Positions 29,901 to 43,530 of a stretch of 64,000 bases of DNA are shown here, piece after piece. The notes below the pieces were generated by a model. It was not told the DNA's origin, did no database searches, and saw only the letters and a program-made list of their open reading frames with translations. Source of the DNA: Lumbricus terrestris (Eukaryota; Annelida; Clitellata; Crassiclitellata; Lumbricidae). Location: positions 17,812,707 through 17,876,706 of the forward strand of contig OX457047.1 in NCBI GenBank assembly GCA_949752735.1, in the 5' to 3' direction. The first letter of the stretch is position 1; every line of letters begins with the position of its first letter. Made by a program: the position numbers and the translations under genes.

Positions 29901-32184
29901 TAATTCTACATTAATAATTATACATTAATAATTATACATAAATAATTATACACGAACATATTTCCAACATAATGGAAGATTACAGTGTAACTGATCCCTA
30001 GATAAGTAAACAACTAACCTGCAGTCGGATGTTTGGCATGGATCAATGACGTTACTGAAGACGGTTGATGCAGATTCTATGCAGACTTCAATGGCGTACG
30101 AGTCACAGTTGGTGGCTGGAAAAAAGAAGAAAACATTTCCACATCTGAGAAGCGTTTCATTAATCAAGTTGATAGTCTGTCAATGTCTGGGAACATCGAC
30201 ACAAACAAAACAGATCACACATTACACTCAAAGGGAACGAAAAGATGCATTGACTTACTACGACCCATGCCTTATCGATTAGCACTAAAGACAAAGACCA
30301 ATAAGAACTTAATAGCGCGCTTAAACACATCTAGAAACGCTTGTCGTATTCGTTGCTATCTGCTTCCAGGAATGACTTTTCCTCTGCTCTGTGGCTTAAG
30401 CTTACGTCTGGGGTCTCCTCTGCACCTGAAGGCGTTTCTCTTTCGAAAGCGTGTCTGTACAGGGAATGCCTCTGAATAGTTCATGCTGCAAGCTGCGCTT
30501 TATAAATGTCCAGACACGATACTCTTCCTGTATGTAAAACCCGCTGCATCATGTAAGCACGATAAAAATGATAGATCCATCCTTCCTTCCATCCATCCAT
30601 CCATCCATCCATCCATCCATCCATCCATCCACCCACCCACCCACCCATCCACCCACCCACCCATCCATCCACCAATCCGTCCATCCATCCACCCACCCAC
30701 GCACCCACCCACCCACCCATCCATCCATCCACCAATCCGTCCATCCACCCACCCACCCACTCACCCATCCATCCATCCATCCACCCGCCCATCCATCCAC
30801 CCACCCACCCACCCATCCATCCATCCATCCATCCATCCATCCACCCACCCATCCATCCACCCACCCACCCACTCACCCACCCATCCATCCATCCATCCAT
30901 CCACCCACCCACCCACCCATCCATCCATCCATCCATCCACCCACCCATCCATCCATCCATCCATCCATCCTTACGTGTGTCACAGCGCTTTCCACCATAT
31001 CCAGTCGTGCAGGCGCATTCAAAGCCGTCGTCCTTGTAGGTGCGAGTGCACGATCCATCGTTGGCACAGGGCGTCACGGCACATGCATCCGTGCATTGAT
31101 ACCCAACGTCAGACGTGTAGTCGTTGTACAGATCGTACGCCTTATCACGTACAAACGAGTCACAGCTGGTCAAACTCTTTGCCAGGCAATCTGAGGCTGC
31201 CGCTGCAATGCTACAAATGAACAACAGCCCTCAATCAACGTGTGTATGTATATCAACCGTCTTCTCAATGTTTACGTCTCTCCTGCTGACATTGTCTGGT
31301 TGTTTCAGCAGCATCCACGACCAGCGATTACACAACAGAGTTTAAGCAAGACAGGAATGATAGCCAGAAGGAGTGTCTTTTTCTACAGAAGAGAAATAAA
31401 TAAAGTACTTTGGGGAATCACCACTAATTCACTTAGCCAATATTTATCCGAAAATGTGTACATGTTTCTTAGCGCCTTTATAATGCGTATACGCTTTTTA
31501 CTCTATTTTCTTCTTTTCAGCTTATAATAATTAAAATAATAAAGGTAGTTAAGAATTTTGCTGCTCAGTTGTTTACTTCATACAATTAGCTGTGATTCAT
31601 CTTTCAACCTAATGTTCTCAGGTGGCCTTATGGGATCTTCTGCCTATTTTGGGTCTCCTCGTCAAACTGATACTACTGGAAGACAAGGCGTAATTATGAC
31701 ATTTATTGTGCTGGTTTACCGAAATAAAATGTCATGCTATACGTCATGTTAAGCATCTTCAACAGGTTCTATTTAAAAACCCAGAGTGAATGAATGAATG
31801 AATGAATGAACACGCTCAGATTAGAGTAGATATGACACGGTAACTACATACGAATGAATAAACAAGCAAATGAAAAAAAATTAAACAAAGGTTTTGAGAC
31901 AATGGTAGGCACTCACTCGCAGACCGATCCATCGCCATTGTTGTAGACGACTTTGTTGTAGAGGACGTTGAGGCAGTCCTTGGCAGTTTCGATCGAACAG
32001 TCTTCCGTGCTGCAGTCCAGGCTGTACGATGAATAAGTCTGAGTCACAAACTGATTCACAAACTCGACTGCGTTGTCATCAGTGGTGGAACATGTGGCGC
32101 TGATACTGTTGGCACACTCGTAGGTAGCTTTCAGCAGGCTGTAACAGGAAAGATCAGAAGATGCCATCATCTAATCTACTTATT

Positions 32185-32222
<38 letters not shown>

Positions 32223-32250
32223 ATTATTATTATTATTATTACTGTTATTA

Positions 32251-32289
<39 letters not shown>

Positions 32290-35200
32290 TTTTTATATAG
32301 CGCACCTTCAAGGTAATCTACTCAGAAGTGCTCCCAGTTCAACAACGGCTAAATAAGGCAGTTTTTAAGTGAGAAAGAAACATAGTGGTGTGGCTTCTAG
32401 GCACCAGGCGGAGAGCAACAGGGAGCCCATTCCAGGTTCTAGGGCCAGCCACTGAGAAAGAGCGTTGCTGCATTATAGCAGTTCGAGAATGAGGGGTCAA
32501 GAGTTCAGCTTGATCAGCTGATCGGAGGTCAGATCGCCGCTATTTAAACACTTATCTCTTAATTTAATCATTTACTTTGAAATAAGTTCCCTAATCCAAA
32601 CAGACTGGTGTGCTATAATTATCTGAATCTGTGAAGAAATGCATAAACTGCAGGCAGTACGCATACGACAAACATATCTGCAGATAAGAAGAATGCACGT
32701 GGTGGAGCAATTGTAGTGCACCACTTAGCACTTCAACAATTATTATTATTATTATTACATAAATTTATTACGTGCGCAAGGTCACACCAAAGTGTGAATC
32801 TGAGGCGCGGATAGTTAGCCGCCAGAGGAAGATGCAGTTAAAGGTCCATGTGCTTGAAAGCCAAAGAGAAATAGTGAGTTTTGAGCCGTTTTTTGAAGGT
32901 AGGGAGTGAATTTGAGCAACGAAGAGAGAGTGGAAGTAGATTCCATTCTTTGGGAGCAGAGACATGGAATGCACGTGAGCCCATAACAGTTCTGCATCGA
33001 GGTTCAACTAAAAGACCCATGTTTGATGATCGCAGGCAACGAGGAGGAATATAAGGAGTAAGCAGTGACTGAAGGTAGGGAGGTGTTCCGGTAGAGAGGG
33101 ATTTGTAGGTTAAACAGGCCAATTTAAATTTAATCCTAAACTCGACAGGAAGCCAATGCAGCTGATGAAGTAAAACTGAGGAACTTGATCGTAGTGGGAC
33201 ACGCAGCACAACCCGAGCTAAAGAATTTTGGATGCGTTGCAGCCTATGTAGCTCGTAGTCTGAAATGCCAACAAAAATCGCATTAGCATAATCAAGGCGA
33301 GAGGAGACAAGGGCGCAAGCTAAAGTCTTCGACATATCCTTAGTCAGAGCCGACCTAATGTGGCGTATTGCCCTGATGTGATAAAAGCAAGATCTACAAA
33401 GGTTAGATACATGCATCCGAAAAGTAAGCATACTGTCCAGGGTAACCCCAAGAGTTTTAACAGAATCTGATAACGGTACTGCGGAGCCTGCGAGGTCGAT
33501 GCTGGAAAGTGAAGGAAAAGAACGCAAGCGTTGTCGTGACCCGAACAAAATTGCCTCAGACTTGTTTGGGTTTATAGCCAAACCATTAAGACAGAACCAG
33601 GCATATAAAGATGACAGGCACTCCTCAAGTTTAAGTTTACCGGACTGATCAGTGTGTGACAGAGCAATATAGAGCTGAGTGTCGTCCGCGTACTGCTGTA
33701 ATTGGACACCAAAATGATTAGCTATGCGATTAATTGGGGAGGTAAAGACGGTGAATAATAGAGGACCAAGGACAGATCCCTGTGGAACTCCAGCAGTGCA
33801 AACAGTGGGTTCAGACCGAGCGGTACCGATGCCCACCTGCTGATTCAATGAGCTGCATTGGCTTCCCTGTCACTTTTAGTACACTCTCATCATCAAAGAA
33901 TAAAAGGTATAGCCTCTTTGGTCTTTCCAACTTCTGAGTGTAGAATGTGCTGAAACACTGAGTAAGTAAGTGTCCTTGGTCAAGGCTAACAGAAATACTG
34001 TGGCAGAAGTATGAGAAAGACTCGCAGACAATGACAATTATGAAGGTGCCAAGTCTCTTGGAAATCTCCAGAATAATTCTTTGGCAGCCTGCAAGACTCC
34101 AACAGATACACATTGGACGTGATGCATGAAGAATGGAAAGAATTTAAGTTCGAGAGTACGTTACCTGCAGAATGTTCCAGACTTCGCGATGACACCATCA
34201 ATAAGTGTTGCAACGCAGCTGTTGGCAGCTTCAAGTTCACATGTCTTAACTAAAATCACAACAATCGATAATCACAACAACTGATAATCACAACAATTGA
34301 TAATCACAACAATTGATATGTTATACAGATTGTGTTGCTGCAATAGATGATGATCATTGATCATGATGATTGATTTGTCGTGGCAAAGACGATCGAGACA
34401 ATGATGACAACAAAGAATCAATTCCCGAATGTTCGATCGATTTCTGAGATGGCGTTGATCAACAAAAAAGTTAATGAGGCAACTGCAAACACTGCCTAGA
34501 AAAGTGCCAAAGTAACCGCTTACTATCCGTTGGTTCTTCTAGCGTCATCATTGTCAACCGACTAGTTTATAAGCATTGCAACGTAGTTGCTACTGAGGGT
34601 CAATGTCATAACTATAAGCATTCATGTTACATCACTTCATAAAGAGACACAACACAAGAGGACTCATCATTTATATCTTGTCGTGCATACAATTTAGATT
34701 CGTCAATTAGTTTCTTTTTCATTTGCTCAACAAATTGTCATTCTACATTACATTAAACAGCCATTCATTGTATATATGAGCACTTGTTACAGCAGCCCTT
34801 CAAGATTTATTCTCAGAGGCGCTCCCGACAACAGTGCGGGCACTGAATTGGAGTTTCACGCCGAAGCGCATGAGTAACTGCGAGTGAAGGACTTGCCCAA
34901 GGTCCCTATGCAACGACTTGAGGTGGATTCGAAACCTCATCCTTCTGGCTACAAGGCACCGAGCATGCTCCTACACTACTGGGTCTCATAATTGTTGTTA
35001 GAATGTTCTGGAAAGATCTACTGACCAACAGTAGTCTGGGTGTCGCAAGACGTAACGATCTTGTCGTAAATGAAGGTGATCACTTGAAAGTTGGCGGTGT
35101 AAGCGTCGTCATCACAGGGCAGATAAGACGTAGCCAGGCAGTCGTACTTTGTCTTCAGAGTGCTGCACATACATACAAATAAAATAATGTTGAGCAAATC

Positions 35201-38200
35201 TGCACTGAATCATCAACCCCAACATCAGAAATAATCCACACATAATCAGTGTGAGAATTGGGGAGAAATAATTGGGTGTGTCGGACTATGATCCACGTGG
35301 AGTTAGGGTGCGCAGAGAACACTTAACCATGGGCCCTAAGAAAGACTGTGGGGGTTGAAACATCAAAACCCACTGGAAATTCTCATCCTGCACACAGTAC
35401 AATGACATCTACCCATCAGCGTATCATTTTTATGAACCTCTCAGATGTACTGGATGCAGTCTTGTGATTGCAGGATTTATTACAGAAGTACAAAGTAGCC
35501 TTCATTTGCACTTGATAGATTAACAACTTTGTTGCACAATAAAGCACAACAATTAACATTACTGCATTATTATCGTCATTAATTTATTATTATTAATCAG
35601 ATGCTTATATCATACTAATTTATGAATTCGATTCAAACAAGAGGATGCTGGTATCCAGAAAATGCAAAAATCAACTGTATGTATGCGAAAGCATCAAAGA
35701 TGCACATATTTTGTCTGCACTATGCCGAGAGAATGCAATGCGTAATAGTATAGCATTTGAAATCATCGTATTAATCACAGTAGTAATACCAATGATGGAC
35801 ATAAAAAAATTGTGTGAAAGGTGCAGCTCGCATATACATAAAATAGTTGGCAATGATCAACGTAACATCGTTGTAACAGGTTGCGTACATATGCAAGGGG
35901 GACCCACCTGCAGTCTGTTGTGGAGTATGGACCATCAATGACGGTCTTCATGCTAGTCTTCTCTGTAGCGAGGCACTCAAGACTCACAGAACTGTTACAT
36001 TTGACGTCCACTGAAATTAAAATAGACAATGCACTCAACGAACAAAGAAACCAACACAATTCACTAACAGGTCACTCAATGAAGACACAGAACCCTTTAA
36101 GTACAATTCTAGAAGACAATCCACCATGTAAGCTGCAGACACAAAAAAGGCTTTTTTAAAACGTGTAGTTGTACACAAAATGTGCAGTTCTAAATGGATT
36201 TGTGCAGTTGTAGACGCACTTCTGTACAGTTTAAACTAGTAAAAAAGTCATTGTCCTCCGAATGGAAGTAATTTACCTTGGAGGATGGGAAAGGAAAGAA
36301 GGGGTTGTGCAGTTCTAAAAATTCCTTAAAAACAGCCCTGGAAACAATGATCAACCATGTGTTGACCCTTAACTGGTGGAGGGTATAAGGATTCTCGTGC
36401 CATTTACTACACTCTGGTCAGTAAAGGGTCAGAGCACACTCATATACAACTAACAAGCATCTTTCCAACATAAACATAACCTTCTGCAGCTGCCCGTCTA
36501 GCTGCAACTCGCCATGTGGAGGTGGATCGTGGAGTGGGAGCCCGAGGCACAAAACATGTGCATTGCCTTGGGCATCATTTGAGATAGGGCCATTTGGGAC
36601 AGTTTTCGTAATCCGAAAACAAATTTACGAAGATAAGCTTCTCTGCTCGATTCGTACCATTCGTGTCCGGAGTTTCGCAGAAGTTTCCTGTGTAGCCATG
36701 GAGACAGAGACACTTGTATCCGTAGCCATCTTTGACGCAGGTCGCTAGGTTGCTACACTGGTTGTCGTCACACGGACTGGTGCACTGCTCATCGCTGAGG
36801 TACTGACGCTTCAGGTTAGTGATGAATGTGTCGATTGAAGACTTGACGGACGGAGAACAGTCCGAGACCGACGTCAGAGTGAGGTTCCGCTGCTTCTCAA
36901 GGTACCTACCCACAACGATTTTTAAAATGTATGTATGTATATTCGTTTAATGAGCAAAAACAGGTTGGCAAACCGCAACCTGGTACATTAAGACAGACAA
37001 AAATTACATTGAAATAAAAATATTAAAGGGAGTAATAAGTTATTGGAATTAAATTGAATCGATAGTTACACTATGCTTTAATAATACATGTTTGTTTGAA
37101 ATGTCTATAGTTGAACAACCGCACCATATTCTATACTCAGTTTTACATAAAACTACCATTTAACTTCTGTAGGCAGTGATGAACAGCTCTAGTCACTTAA
37201 ATTTTATTGTATTGCATCTGACCATTTATAAAGTGCTTCTCACAGCAAGAGCATTTCAGAAGCACTCCAGTGTGTGCAACACTGAGAGAAAAGGCAGGTT
37301 TTGAGACGAGTGAGAGATGACGAAAGACTACCAGAGAGGATGACACAGCGAATACAAGTAATCATTACCAAACTTCATTTCAAATTTAGTAGTTACTGCC
37401 ACCCTGAATCGTAAGTTTTGCCACCTTTTATTTGAGAGTGGAAAACAAAAATACCCATAGGAATAAGTACTCTCTGGAAAAATGTGCTAATGCCCAGCTG
37501 TATATCTTCCACTTTCTTTCATTGAGTTTCCATTGTGTTCAATAGTGCATATGAGCAGCTATTTCTCATCACATACCCTCCCTGATATCCATTTCCTCTT
37601 GGAAAAAAATCATGATGGAGACAAAATTACTGAGCCATTTTGAAAATCATTTCATAGACGAAATAGTCGACTTTCTTTATCGCAATACATGATAATCGTC
37701 AATTGATTGATTGATTGATTGATTGATTGATAACTAACCAGCAGACATCATCGGAATATTCTTCGTAGTCATCATCTTCATCATCATCATCACCATTGTC
37801 TCCGTCATGCTTCTGATTGCCATGGTCCTTCTTTCCTCTCTTCTCGTTCTCAAGACGCTTGTGGCGTTTAGGCTTGTCATTCCCATTCTTCTTGTTCTTC
37901 TTCAGCTTATTCTTATGGCATGGAGACACCTTGCCCAGATCTAAAATGTCAACGATTTTGTCTTAGGATAACCAACAGACACAAATATTTATCCGAAATT
38001 AAAGCTTAATTTCTTAATGCAAGCTGAATTTCAGTTATTACTTGCACCTGCGACGGAGACTAAGACATGAATTGCACTGGATACCTGCAGTCAAACGTAT
38101 CTCATATATCGAATTGCTGTTCTTGTTTCACGCTCCATTCTTGAATGAATGAACGAATGAATGAATGAATTAATGTAAAAGCTGATTCTTTGATCATTCC

Positions 38201-41200
38201 GAAAGTGAACTGAGACTACGCAATTGCATCAACCAACAATCCATCCCGGCCTCACTCCATCCATTCAAAGTTAACTGATCATTTCAACAAAAGAAAGGTA
38301 ATGGTTGGACATGAGTCAGCTGCTAACATTCTTTTGGAAATTATCTGTAAAGTTAATGTTGTCAAAATGACAGCCAACAATATCATGTTCTACACGTGGT
38401 ACACAATGTCATGTTAGTGGTAGGACGAGGTAGTAAGTACAAACTATTAACTAAATAATTAAACAGTGCCTTAGACTTATGCATCTCATACTAAATCTGG
38501 TCATACCAACAACAGAATTTTCCAGCTTAAGCTGGTGTGTTAGTTGTGAGGAAAAATCTAAAGCCAGATGTAGGGTGTGCTGACATAATAATATACAGAT
38601 GCACAATACAGAAGCATCATCATCATCATCGTCATCATCAGTTCCTGATGCAAGCTATTTGACAGCAATAGACACTAAAAACATAAGTGATACTGAACTA
38701 TGATAGCATAAATCAAATATGATAGCAAATTTATACGATATGACTGTGATAGCAACTCATACTCCTTCACTTGTGCTCAGCTGTGATTTAAATAAAAATT
38801 ACTTCTACGCAAACGGTTTCTGAGTCTTATTTAACACTGACACAGAGACAACAAAACACTAGCAGGACGAGCAAAGCAACATGCACACAAACAGTGTACA
38901 GAAAAACTGAGTGACGGATAGGTTAGGCATCGAGCACGTTCCTACCGTGGTCTGGCGAGTCGTGATCCTTGACTTTACGAGGTTGCTTGACGTTGGCCTG
39001 CCAGTACGCGTATCGGAGATCGTTAGTGTGGTCAATGACCGTTTGCATTTGACATGGTGACGAGGTGGATGTACAGAGCAGTGAGAAGACAGGTTCCATT
39101 GACAGCGTGACTCCACTGCATTCCGGGGTGGCAATTGAAACGCACAGCTGCACTTCGGACCATTTGCTACAATCGTCAAACAATTTTCATTTTGTGAATT
39201 TTGAAAATCAACTGAATATAGAATGAAGAGTTAACTAATTCTGACTCATTGGCCAGTCATCAAACTGTCATCATCTATCAATTCTATCATCGTCATCAGT
39301 TAAAATTTCATAGTCACGCTCACTTTTCGGTCGCAAGGTCACTCAATTCCAGACACCAACACATTGAATCTAATATGTTCCATGTTGCCGACGGCTCAAA
39401 AATGAAATAATAGCTGGTATTTTCAATTAATTAAAAATTCAGTTTAGCTCCAAAGGAAATAAAAACCAAAACGGTTTTGGATAAGAAATTGCAACACAAG
39501 GACCAATATAATTACGAGTAATTGTCTTAATTTCCAAGCATGGAATTTTGCTTCCCCATTTCTCAAATGTGATTTTTAGACGCTAATAATGTTTCAGCAT
39601 CGAAACTTCTTGTCGTATCACAACTTGAGCATCCGTCAAAATGACATGATTAGAAACAAAATAGCTGACAAAAAATCATCAAATAAGCTCATAGCAGGAA
39701 AAGCAGTAAAATAATGACCCATGAAAGCTCAAACATCTGTCGGACATTAAACGCTGAATCACAGACAAAAGTCTTACTGGCAAGCAGCGTCCGACAGTCC
39801 ACCGTACTGTGAGTCCCAGTATTTCGAGTCGGCAGGATACGTTTGGCTGAGACAGGTCACAGCTCCTCCATCACAGTCAGGCGTTGGTGGTGGCACTGAG
39901 AAGCAAAGTGAAAAACAACAAAACGTCTTAATCATAAATTATCATTTTACTACATTAGTTTAAAACCTTTGTGAGCATTTAATATTGGGCATTTAATATT
40001 GGGCATTTAAAATTGGGCATTTAATATTGAGCATTTAATATTGGGCACTTAATATTGGGCATTTAATATTGGGCATTTATATTGGGCATTTAATATTGGG
40101 CATTTAATATTGGGCATTTAATATTGGGCATTTAATATTGGGCATTAATATTGGGCATGTGTGTGTGTGTGTGTGTGTGTGTGCTTCTGTCCACTTGGAA
40201 GGAGCAAAATGGTCATTAAATGCAACTGCATTGCTTTGAATATATACAAATTATGTCTTTACCTGTAGTGTCACAGTGGCTCTTGTAAGCCGTAGTCAGA
40301 TTCACTAGAACCTCGTTGGCAACATCGTACCATGTGCTCGGACAGCTTGCGGTGAATGACGACACGCATGTCTTTGCCTCTTCGATTTTCCTGTTGTTTT
40401 ACAAAAAAGGCAAGACACAAGTTCATCAAAACTCAATCTAACTATAAAAATATTCAGCAAGCACTACACAAAGGAAAACTGTTACACTGTCTGACTCAAG
40501 TCAGCAAACAAGGACGTAGCCAGGATTTTTTTGGAGGTGCTTGCTGGACTGAGAGCAAGCCCACAAGCAACTGAATCAACTGACTAAGGGGTTCAGAGAA
40601 GTGTCATGTGCTCTCATTGCGGGTTCTGGATGGCTAATAGGAGCCTATTATTATTATTACTATTATTAAATAAATTTGTAACGTGCGCTAGGTCACACCG
40701 AAATGTGAATAGTACTTTGAATAACGTAGTTTTTATATGATGTGCTAGTAAATGCATCATTTTATTTTTGCATTATTTCAATTCGGGGTGTTCAAACACC
40801 CAAAAACACCCGCCTAGCTACAGCCGTGTCAGCAAATGGCATAGTCAGAAAGGCTAATAATTTGTAACAATTAAATAACTAATGCCTCAAGAATAAGCAT
40901 TAAAGATAAAAATTTTGAACGGCAATCTGAAAGGAAGCGTCCAGCAAGTTGCCACCAGCTAAACAATACAAACTAACAACTAATAACCAGGGCTGAAAGT
41001 GAGCCGGGTCTCAGACCCGGTATTAATTCTTTGGCACTTGAATAAATACTTATATCTAGCACCTTTTGGGCCAAAGAGACCAGGCAATTTTTCAAACCAC
41101 TTTCAGCCCTGCTAACAACAGCAATAGGAATTACTGTGTCCTGTAAACTGGATATGGCATATTCTAAACACCATATCAATTGGCAATTTCTGATGTATGT

Positions 41201-43450
41201 ATGTACGTACGTATATGAACATTTATATAGCGCCTCACAATAACCTCTTCTTATCTTATTATTATTATTCTTATCTAATCTTATCTTACAAAGATGCTTA
41301 ATGGAGTTGGCCATGCTTTAATTACGACTATGGTTGTGAAGATTGATTCAATGCCCAAATAAACAATGCAGCAGCTTATTGAGCACAGAATGGAATGGCC
41401 CAACTTACTGGCAATAGGTCGTGTAATCGTTCGCAAACAGGCTCACGACAGTCTTTTCAAAGCAGCTGTAGACCGTCTTCTTGTCACAGTCGACTGCAAG
41501 TGAAATCAACATTGCATTTGTCATCACACTCAAAAGCAGTCACTGTCATCACAATTTTAAATCAGTCATCACCAACCATCATCGCTGCTATCATCCAACC
41601 ACCACCACCACTGTCATTATCCAACCATCACCATCTGAACCTGCTTAAGTGAATTTTATTGCGATGCTCTGTGGTCTACCACATTACCAGTGGTTAAAGT
41701 GGTTTGGGCGAGCAGTGGGAACGCTGAATGTGAGCAGTGGGAACGCTGATGAAGAATTGCATTGAAATGCATGTGTTTTGGCGTTCCATCATGATGAGCA
41801 GTGGGAACGCAAGCCAAGAATTTCGAGAGCAGTGGGAACGCCGTTCCCACCCACTTTAAACCCTGCACATTACAGTCACTCAATATGATACTCGGTCAAG
41901 CTTGAAATCAATTCGTTTATTAAATAATTAAGCCAACACAGACGCAACCTAAACAGACAACATCGTGTTCAGGGCATTTATGAAGACAGTCACAACGCAA
42001 AGATAGAATATTACGTCAGTAGATGAGCTTATGCATAAGTCGAGAAATGAAATTCTGATGGTCCTTAATACGTAACAAGAGAAGCTATGCTGTCAAGCTC
42101 ACAATTATATCTGCTCTCACTTAAAAGTATTATTATCCAACTCAAAATTGCACTTCTTTGGCATGCTAGACTCTGAAGCGCTTCTCAGCAGTCCATTGAG
42201 GATCTGCAACAGACATTCCTGAATGAATGAATGAAAAGAGAGGGGCACACTGGTTCCTCCACTCACCTGTCTCGCAGTTCTTTCCGCTGAATCCCGCCGC
42301 ACACTTGCACTGGTACGTCGCCCCATCGCCGACGTTGGAGCAGTCGGAACCGTGCTGGCACGGTCCGCTATCACACGGAGTAAGACACTTCAGGTCAGTA
42401 CTATACTGGACCTTGTTCAGATCAGCAAACGCTTCAATCCTTTCGTCATCATCGCATCCGTTAGTCGCAGCATCAATACAGTCTTTAGCTTTCTTTGCCC
42501 GGCTAAATGAACACACCAATCCAAAGTACGCTTATACATTTATACAACCTATAATTCTTTATTGAAACAATCCCATTGACAGACCGCAACCGGTTACAGT
42601 GTACAGCTATAGATGCATCCATGCACAAACGACAACTATCCCTTTATGCTGGTTTACCATCTGGTCGATTATCTTCTCTTGACCCTTATTCTGCGCGCTG
42701 CAGCACGCCTCATTGGTCATCTGCCCAAATTTGGTCATGTTACAAATTACATGCTGGAGGTTCTGCATTGGCTCCCAGTCCGTCAGCGCATCGAATACAG
42801 AATCTCGTCCTTAATATGGCGCTGCCAGCTAGGTCTTGCTCCATCTTACCTACTCGATCTTTGTCGGCCTGTGTTAAGTGCTTGGACTGGTCGGTCCCTA
42901 CGCTCGGCTGTTAGGGAAGTACTCTTTGTCCCATTTGCTCGTACCTCCATCATGCAGAGTCGTGCCTTTTCTGTGGTTGGCCCAGTGGTATGGAATGCCC
43001 TCCCACTTGAGCTGCGCCTTTTCCATAGATCACTCTCTGACACATTCTATAAGCACTTAAAAACTGTTCTGTTTGTCCGTACTGGAGTGGGAGCGCCTCT
43101 GAGTAGTTTCCTTGAAGAGGCGCTATATAAATACTCGAATGAATGAATGAATGAACAACAACAACAACAAAAACAACACCAACAGAGCAACAGATTCTGC
43201 GGTGGTCGAGGCTCACCGGCAAAACTCGGACTTGGTGTCGTCCGTGCTGTTGGCTTTGCAGCCGCATTTTTGTTTCTTCAGACTCTTCAGATTTACGTAG
43301 TCCTGTACGTCCTGGATGCAGTCGTAAGCATCGTCCAGGTAACATACCGGGGTGGTTGCTGTGCAGCAGAAATCAACATTCGTTAAAAGTCATAATCATG
43401 GCAAGCGATTCCATTCACAATAAGCAGTGTATATATATTTATTATTTATT

Positions 43451-43530
<80 letters not shown>

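Noticed and set aside
27985..29950. CRISPR-like regular repeat array
   Set aside because: Contiguous 14-bp AT-rich units without unique spacers in a eukaryotic intron.
30483..31220. Plus-strand ORF of His-Pro-Ser/Thr repeats
   Set aside because: A translation of the CATC/CACC array and the antisense of exon 33; no independent gene signal.
33811..34113. Minus-strand ORF upstream of the LINE
   Set aside because: Different frame from the reverse transcriptase, no domain or module pattern, and it overlaps the LINE edge.
36575..36657. C-terminal tail and stop after the EGF of exon 28, suggesting a gene end
   Set aside because: A GTACGA donor right after the EGF gives the phase-1 exit seen in all other EGF exons, and exon 29 continues in frame. 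The tail is intronic unless retained.
42576..43146. Plus-strand host gene overlapping the locus
   Set aside because: Its protein is the C-terminus of an L2-like LINE and ends in the LINE tail.
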